Origin: JARRRD01 sp037381085
Lineage (GTDB): Bacteria > Nitrospirota > Thermodesulfovibrionia > Thermodesulfovibrionales > UBA6898
NCBI GenBank assembly: GCA_037381085.1
Contig: JARRRD010000021.1
Span: 1-27,802, forward strand
DNA length: 27,802 bases
Reading direction: 5' to 3'
Part shown: positions 24,182-27,802 of the stretch, piece after piece
Layout: the number at the start of each line of letters is the position of its first letter
Position numbering within the stretch: position 1 is the first letter of the stretch
Notes under the pieces: model-generated
Databases searched by the model: none
Seen by the model: only the letters and a program-made list of their open reading frames with translations
Told to the model about the DNA's origin: nothing
Translations under genes and position numbers: made by a program

Positions 24182-25474
24182 ATGAAGCTCTCCAGGTACT
24201 CGAAAATCTGGCCTGATGGCGTTGATCCTGATTCGGTAATCCTCTTCTCCACAGGAAGGGCCTCTATTGTCCAGGTTCCCAAGGGTCGGCTCAGCGGAAT
24301 AGAGACAGGGAATATCACCGCGGATGAACATTTGATACTCCGGGAACTCGGCCTGTTTGTCGAACGAGCCGAAAATGAGAAGGACGGTGTCGGGCGCTTT
24401 GTCGACGAGCTCAATGCCGGGGACCATATATTTGCCGCCAAGGTAGTTATGAACCTCGACTGTAACCTGGCCTGCAGATACTGTTTTGAGGGGCTCCGTA
24501 AGGGAAAGCACTATATGACCCGGCGGACCGCCGACGATTTCATCGGGTTCTTGAAAAACGGTCTTGCGCCGCAGGTAAAGGAGATCCGGATAACCTTTTA
24601 TGGCGGTGAGCCGCTTCTCAGCCGCGACCTTGTAGCATACATTTCCCTACAAATAAAGACGCTGGCGGATGACCGCGGGCTGGGATATGAGGCATATCTG
24701 GTCACGAACGGCACCCTTCTTACGCCGCGTATTGTGGAAGAGCTCGCCGGCCTGGGGCTGAAAGAAGCCGTGGTCACCATCGACGGCCCAAGGGACATCC
24801 ACGATAATTGCAGGCCTAGCAAGGTCGGAACGGGTACTTTTGATTTGATATTTAAAAATCTGAGGGATGTCTGCGGGATGACGGATATCCAGGTCGGCGG
24901 GAACTACACCAGGAGGAACAATGCAGACTTTCCCCGCCTCCTCGACTATATGATGGAGAACGGATTGACGCCGGACAAGCTTTCGCTCGTGAGGTTCGAT
25001 CCCGTGACTCAGGAAAGCGAGGGTCTTGGGCCTCCGGGATTCCATGACGGGTGCCGTAATTACAATGAGCAGTGGCTCCGGGATGCCGTAGTATATCTCA
25101 GAGAAGAGATACTGAGACGGGGCTACCGGACCAATCGGGTCGTACCGATGGCCTGCATGATCGATATCAGGAACAGATTTGTCATTAATTATGACGGCAG
25201 CATTTGTAAGTGCCCGGGGCTTATTGGCATAGAGGAATATAACATCGGCAATATCGTAAAGGGGGTAGAAGATTACGGTAATTCCCACAACCTCGATAAC
25301 TGGAAGAACGAAGAGTGTCTTGATTGCGCCTATCTGCCCCTTTGCTTCGGAGGATGCAGGTATATGAAACTCGTCCGCGACGGGAGCATGGACGGCGTGG
25401 ATTGTAGAAGATCCTATTTCGACGCAACTCTGGAGACGATGGTGAAGCAGGACATTAAATACGGCATGGTTTAG
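24182..25474 (+). CDS. Radical SAM/SPASM peptide maturase, geopeptide type
   Basis: This 430-residue cytoplasmic enzyme uses S-adenosylmethionine and a [4Fe-4S] cluster to modify a peptide. The N-terminal 85 residues (LSRYSKIWPDGVDPDSVILF) resemble a peptide-recognition region. The cluster site CNLACRYC gives C94, C98 and C101, followed by ITFYGGEPLLS, the SAM contact. VTIDGPRDIHDNCRP sits later in the barrel. The C-terminal SPASM domain binds auxiliary clusters through cysteines in PMACM, CKCPG, ECLDCAYLPLCFGGCRY and VDCRR. Length and motifs agree with my memory of the geopeptide radical SAM maturase family of Geobacter. The ribosome binding site is weak, unlike that of the peptide gene, which fits an enzyme needed in small amounts. 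Confidence 0.88.
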   Translation: MKLSRYSKIWPDGVDPDSVILFSTGRASIVQVPKGRLSGIETGNITADEHLILRELGLFVERAENEKDGVGRFVDELNAGDHIFAAKVVMNLDCNLACRYCFEGLRKGKHYMTRRTADDFIGFLKNGLAPQVKEIRITFYGGEPLLSRDLVAYISLQIKTLADDRGLGYEAYLVTNGTLLTPRIVEELAGLGLKEAVVTIDGPRDIHDNCRPSKVGTGTFDLIFKNLRDVCGMTDIQVGGNYTRRNNADFPRLLDYMMENGLTPDKLSLVRFDPVTQESEGLGPPGFHDGCRNYNEQWLRDAVVYLREEILRRGYRTNRVVPMACMIDIRNRFVINYDGSICKCPGLIGIEEYNIGNIVKGVEDYGNSHNLDNWKNEECLDCAYLPLCFGGCRYMKLVRDGSMDGVDCRRSYFDATLETMVKQDIKYGMV

Positions 25475-25596
25475 GGAGATTCCCGGTATTCTTGAGGTCG
25501 TGCCTGGCCGGCTCCGGACCTGCGTAGTCTGTGCTATAGAATTTTCATGCCCGTTACGTTATCATATTTCATCGAAAATCATTTCCGTGGGGACGG

Positions 25597-26490
25597 ATGT
25601 CAAAGAAAATATCATTCCTTTTGATCCTGGTGCTTACCCTTTGCCTTGCAGGGCATTCGTGGGCCTACGAAGCAGCGGTGCTGAAGAGTGCCAATATAAG
25701 GCCCTATAATGATGCCCTCAGGGGCTTTCAGAGTTCTTGCGGCTGCAGCGTTACTACAGTCACCCCCGAGTGGACGGGGGACAGCAGCTTAGGGGAAGAG
25801 ATTTCCCGTCTCCATCCCGATGTGGTGCTTGCAATAGGTATGGACGCGTTGGCGCAGGTCCGGACGATCACAGACCTGCCCGTCATCTATGTCATGGTCC
25901 CCGGCCGTTTGACCGGCGGCAAGGCGGGGAAAGCATCGGGAGTGAGCATGTATATTTCTCCTTCCAGGTACCTCGATGCCATGAAGAGATTATTCCCGAC
26001 GGCCAGGAGGATCGGACTCGTCTATGATCCGAAAAACTCGGACGCCTACGTAAAGGAAGCAATGAGGGCGGCTGCCGTAAGGGGTATCGATCTTGTCGTG
26101 AAAAGGGCCGACACCGCCGCTTCTGTGCCGGCTTTGATGGATGGTCTGAAGGGAAAGATAGACCTGTTCTGGATGCTGCCTGAACCCGCCCTTCTGAACT
26201 CCGCTACCGTCGATTACATGTTTCTTTTTTCATTTGAGGATCGGGTCCCGATATTCACCTTCTCGAAAAAGTACGTCGACATGGGCGCCGCTGCAGCACT
26301 CACCGTAGACTCCTTTGACATGGGCGCCCAGGCCGGGACTATAGCGAAAAGGCTGCAGGGAGCGGGCAACGCCGGGAAAATACGGGTCGATGCGCATGTC
26401 TCCGGACTGGTCATTAACAGGAAGGTCCTGGAGAAGCTTGGAATACGGGTTAACGCGAAAACAATCGGAAGGGCTGAGAATGCCGACTGA
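25597..26490 (+). CDS. Periplasmic ABC-type substrate-binding protein (ABC_sub_bind family)
   Basis: This 297-residue protein begins with a signal peptide (KKISFLLILVLTLCLAG, cleavage likely after HSWA). Its two-lobed fold resembles the TrpX-like ABC substrate-binding family: VVLAIGMDALAQVRTITDLP, GVSMYISPSRYLDAMKRLFP, RIGLVYDPKNS, then LFWMLPEPALLNSATVDY and MGAAAALTVDSFDMGAQAG. No permease or ATPase gene accompanies it. Its last 11 bases overlap a membrane histidine kinase instead, so it more likely presents a ligand to that sensor than feeds a transporter. A CGC cysteine pair near residue 49 is unusual for the family. There is no lipobox, so it is probably soluble in the periplasm. Confidence 0.85.
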   Translation: MSKKISFLLILVLTLCLAGHSWAYEAAVLKSANIRPYNDALRGFQSSCGCSVTTVTPEWTGDSSLGEEISRLHPDVVLAIGMDALAQVRTITDLPVIYVMVPGRLTGGKAGKASGVSMYISPSRYLDAMKRLFPTARRIGLVYDPKNSDAYVKEAMRAAAVRGIDLVVKRADTAASVPALMDGLKGKIDLFWMLPEPALLNSATVDYMFLFSFEDRVPIFTFSKKYVDMGAAAALTVDSFDMGAQAGTIAKRLQGAGNAGKIRVDAHVSGLVINRKVLEKLGIRVNAKTIGRAENAD

Positions 26491-27802
26491 GAAATTCAGG
26501 GAGAGCTTCAGTTTCAGAGTCTTCAGGTCATTTTCGATCTCGATCGTGATTGTGTCGGCCATCTTTGCTCTCTTTTTTGTCTATTACCAGAAGGGCCGGG
26601 TCAAGGAAGATCTCATAAGAAAAGGGAGAGTGCTTTCCGAACTGCTTGCTTACAGTTCAAAGACGGCGGTCTTTGCGGAAAACAGGACATCGCTGAGGGA
26701 CGCGGCCAGGGCTGTTCTGAAGCAGAGGAACGTACTTGCCGTCCAGGTATTGACCGCGGACGGAAAGGTCCTTTTCAATGAGAAGAAACGACCGTTTGGC
26801 CGGAACGGGGGCGGACTTGCGGCAACGCCGGCCGGCCGAGGCTTGTCCGGGTTGTCCGAAAGCGACGACACCATCGAAATTGTTTCTCCGGTTACGCTCG
26901 CGTTGTCTGCTGCTCCGCCGGAATTGCTGTATTTCGAGAATACGCCCTCTGTCAGGAAAGAAAAAGTTATAGGATTTGTCAGGGTTGTCATGGACAAGAA
27001 GGCACTGGGCGGCGAAACGGCAGCCATTCTGGTCAGGAGCGCCCTTATCGCGGCGATATTTATTGTTCTGGGCGCCGTAATCATATTCCTTGCGATCAGG
27101 AGGGTAACACGGCCCCTCACTCGTCTGACTGAGGCGGTAAGGTCACTTGGAAAAGGTCAGTCGGCCGGGATAGTTCCGGTGGAGACGCATGACGAAGTCG
27201 GAAGGCTCGCAGAGGCTTTCAATATGATGTCGGAAAACCTGAAAGAAAGAGAAGAGGAAAAAAGGTCTCTTGAAGAGAAACTCAGGCTTGCCCGGACTAT
27301 GGAAGCGATCGGTACGCTGGCGCGGGGCGTTGCTCATGACTTCAACAATATCCTTTCGACCGTTCAGGGTTCCATTTACATGCTGGAAAAGAAGTTGTAC
27401 GAGGACAGCCCCCTGAGAGATTATACTGAACGAATCGACGTCTCCCTTACCAAGGCGAAGAACCTCATCCAGAGCCTTCTCACTTTCAGCAGGACGCAGA
27501 CGATAAGTCCGCAACCGACGGAAATTAACAGGCTCATAAGAAAGATGAAGCCGCTTCTAGCCGGCATTCTCGGTGAAGGCATCCGGCTGGACCTCTCGCT
27601 TTCGGAAAAAGAGCTGGTCTTAAAGGCGGATCCTGTCCAGATAGAACAGGTTGTCATGAACCTCTGCTCGAACGCTCGGGACGCTATGCCAGATGGAGGA
27701 AGTCTCACTATCGAGAGTGCTCCCGTGCTCATTGATGGCGGGGAGGCCGATCGGCGGTCGGCGGGAAGCAGGAGATACGTTTGTGTTATGATCTCGGACA
27801 GC
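26480..27802 (+). CDS. Membrane-bound sensor histidine kinase (partial, runs off the window)
   Basis: The frame from ATG 26480 is open for 441 codons to the window edge. Membrane helices lie at about 18-37 and 183-207 and enclose a periplasmic sensor domain (LLAYSSKTAVFAENRTSL, later VLAVQVLTADGKVL) that resembles CHASE8. HAMP follows (RPLTRLTEAVRSLGKG), then the dimerisation domain with the phospho-accepting histidine 286 in GVAHDFNNIL. The ATPase N-box is NLCSNARDAMPDGG; the G boxes and any receiver domain lie beyond the end. GxAHDFNNIL kinases often carry a fused or adjacent receiver. The start overlaps the substrate-binding protein by 11 bases, so the two are probably co-translated and act together. 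Confidence 0.92.
   Translation, partial: MPTEKFRESFSFRVFRSFSISIVIVSAIFALFFVYYQKGRVKEDLIRKGRVLSELLAYSSKTAVFAENRTSLRDAARAVLKQRNVLAVQVLTADGKVLFNEKKRPFGRNGGGLAATPAGRGLSGLSESDDTIEIVSPVTLALSAAPPELLYFENTPSVRKEKVIGFVRVVMDKKALGGETAAILVRSALIAAIFIVLGAVIIFLAIRRVTRPLTRLTEAVRSLGKGQSAGIVPVETHDEVGRLAEAFNMMSENLKEREEEKRSLEEKLRLARTMEAIGTLARGVAHDFNNILSTVQGSIYMLEKKLYEDSPLRDYTERIDVSLTKAKNLIQSLLTFSRTQTISPQPTEINRLIRKMKPLLAGILGEGIRLDLSLSEKELVLKADPVQIEQVVMNLCSNARDAMPDGGSLTIESAPVLIDGGEADRRSAGSRRYVCVMISDS

Noticed and set aside
1..27802. CRISPR arrays, tRNA or rRNA genes, insertion sequences
   Set aside because: I found no regularly spaced direct repeats, no cloverleaf-like sequence with a TTCGANNC box in the gaps, and no transposase motifs.

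Overview
The window looks like chromosomal DNA of a Gram-negative, probably anaerobic bacterium. Supporting signs are a heptose adenylyltransferase for LPS, a TonB-dependent outer-membrane receptor, a periplasmic CxxCH heme site in a sensor, and an F-type ATP synthase operon with separate b' and b subunits but no a or c genes. A radical-SAM peptide maturase of the type I know from Geobacter adds to this. Nitrospirota (Thermodesulfovibrio-like) or Desulfobacterota are the best guesses; no rRNA or tRNA gene is present to settle it.

Layout. 1-3.9 kb (+): the tail of an unknown gene, rfaE2 and mfd. 3.6-5.6 kb (-): a heme-c/HAMP/GAF/HD-GYP signalling protein that converges on mfd; the two 3' ends run into each other at a 12-bp palindrome. 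5.9-7.5 kb (+): der and a 53-residue Sm-like protein. 7.6-8.1 kb (-): a universal stress protein. 8.3-11.8 kb (+): a WalJ/YycJ-type metallo-hydrolase, an internally deleted OmpR-family response regulator, a REP-like repeat, a SAM methyltransferase, and the mtnP-apt pair, which salvages methylthioadenosine to AMP. 11.8-14.2 kb (-): mutS2. 14.6-15.9 kb (+): a NhaP-type Na+/H+ antiporter ending in a terminator that overlaps its stop codon. 16.0-21.9 kb (+): atpF'-F-H-A-G-D-C, with a good promoter in front and a strong terminator behind.

22.0-27.8 kb (+) is the most interesting region. It holds a TonB-dependent receptor broken by one in-frame TAA, then a 32-codon peptide gene with a very strong ribosome binding site and a Cys-Cys core. 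A hairpin separates this from a radical SAM/SPASM maturase of the geopeptide type. A periplasmic ABC-type substrate-binding protein follows, overlapped by a membrane histidine kinase that runs off the window. This reads as a RiPP locus set inside a transport and sensing neighbourhood. The peptide gene is too short for ordinary ORF calling and is easily missed.

Three coding regions are damaged: the HD-GYP 3' end, the response regulator and the receptor. That points either to real gene decay or to errors in a draft or metagenomic assembly. The sequence alone cannot decide.
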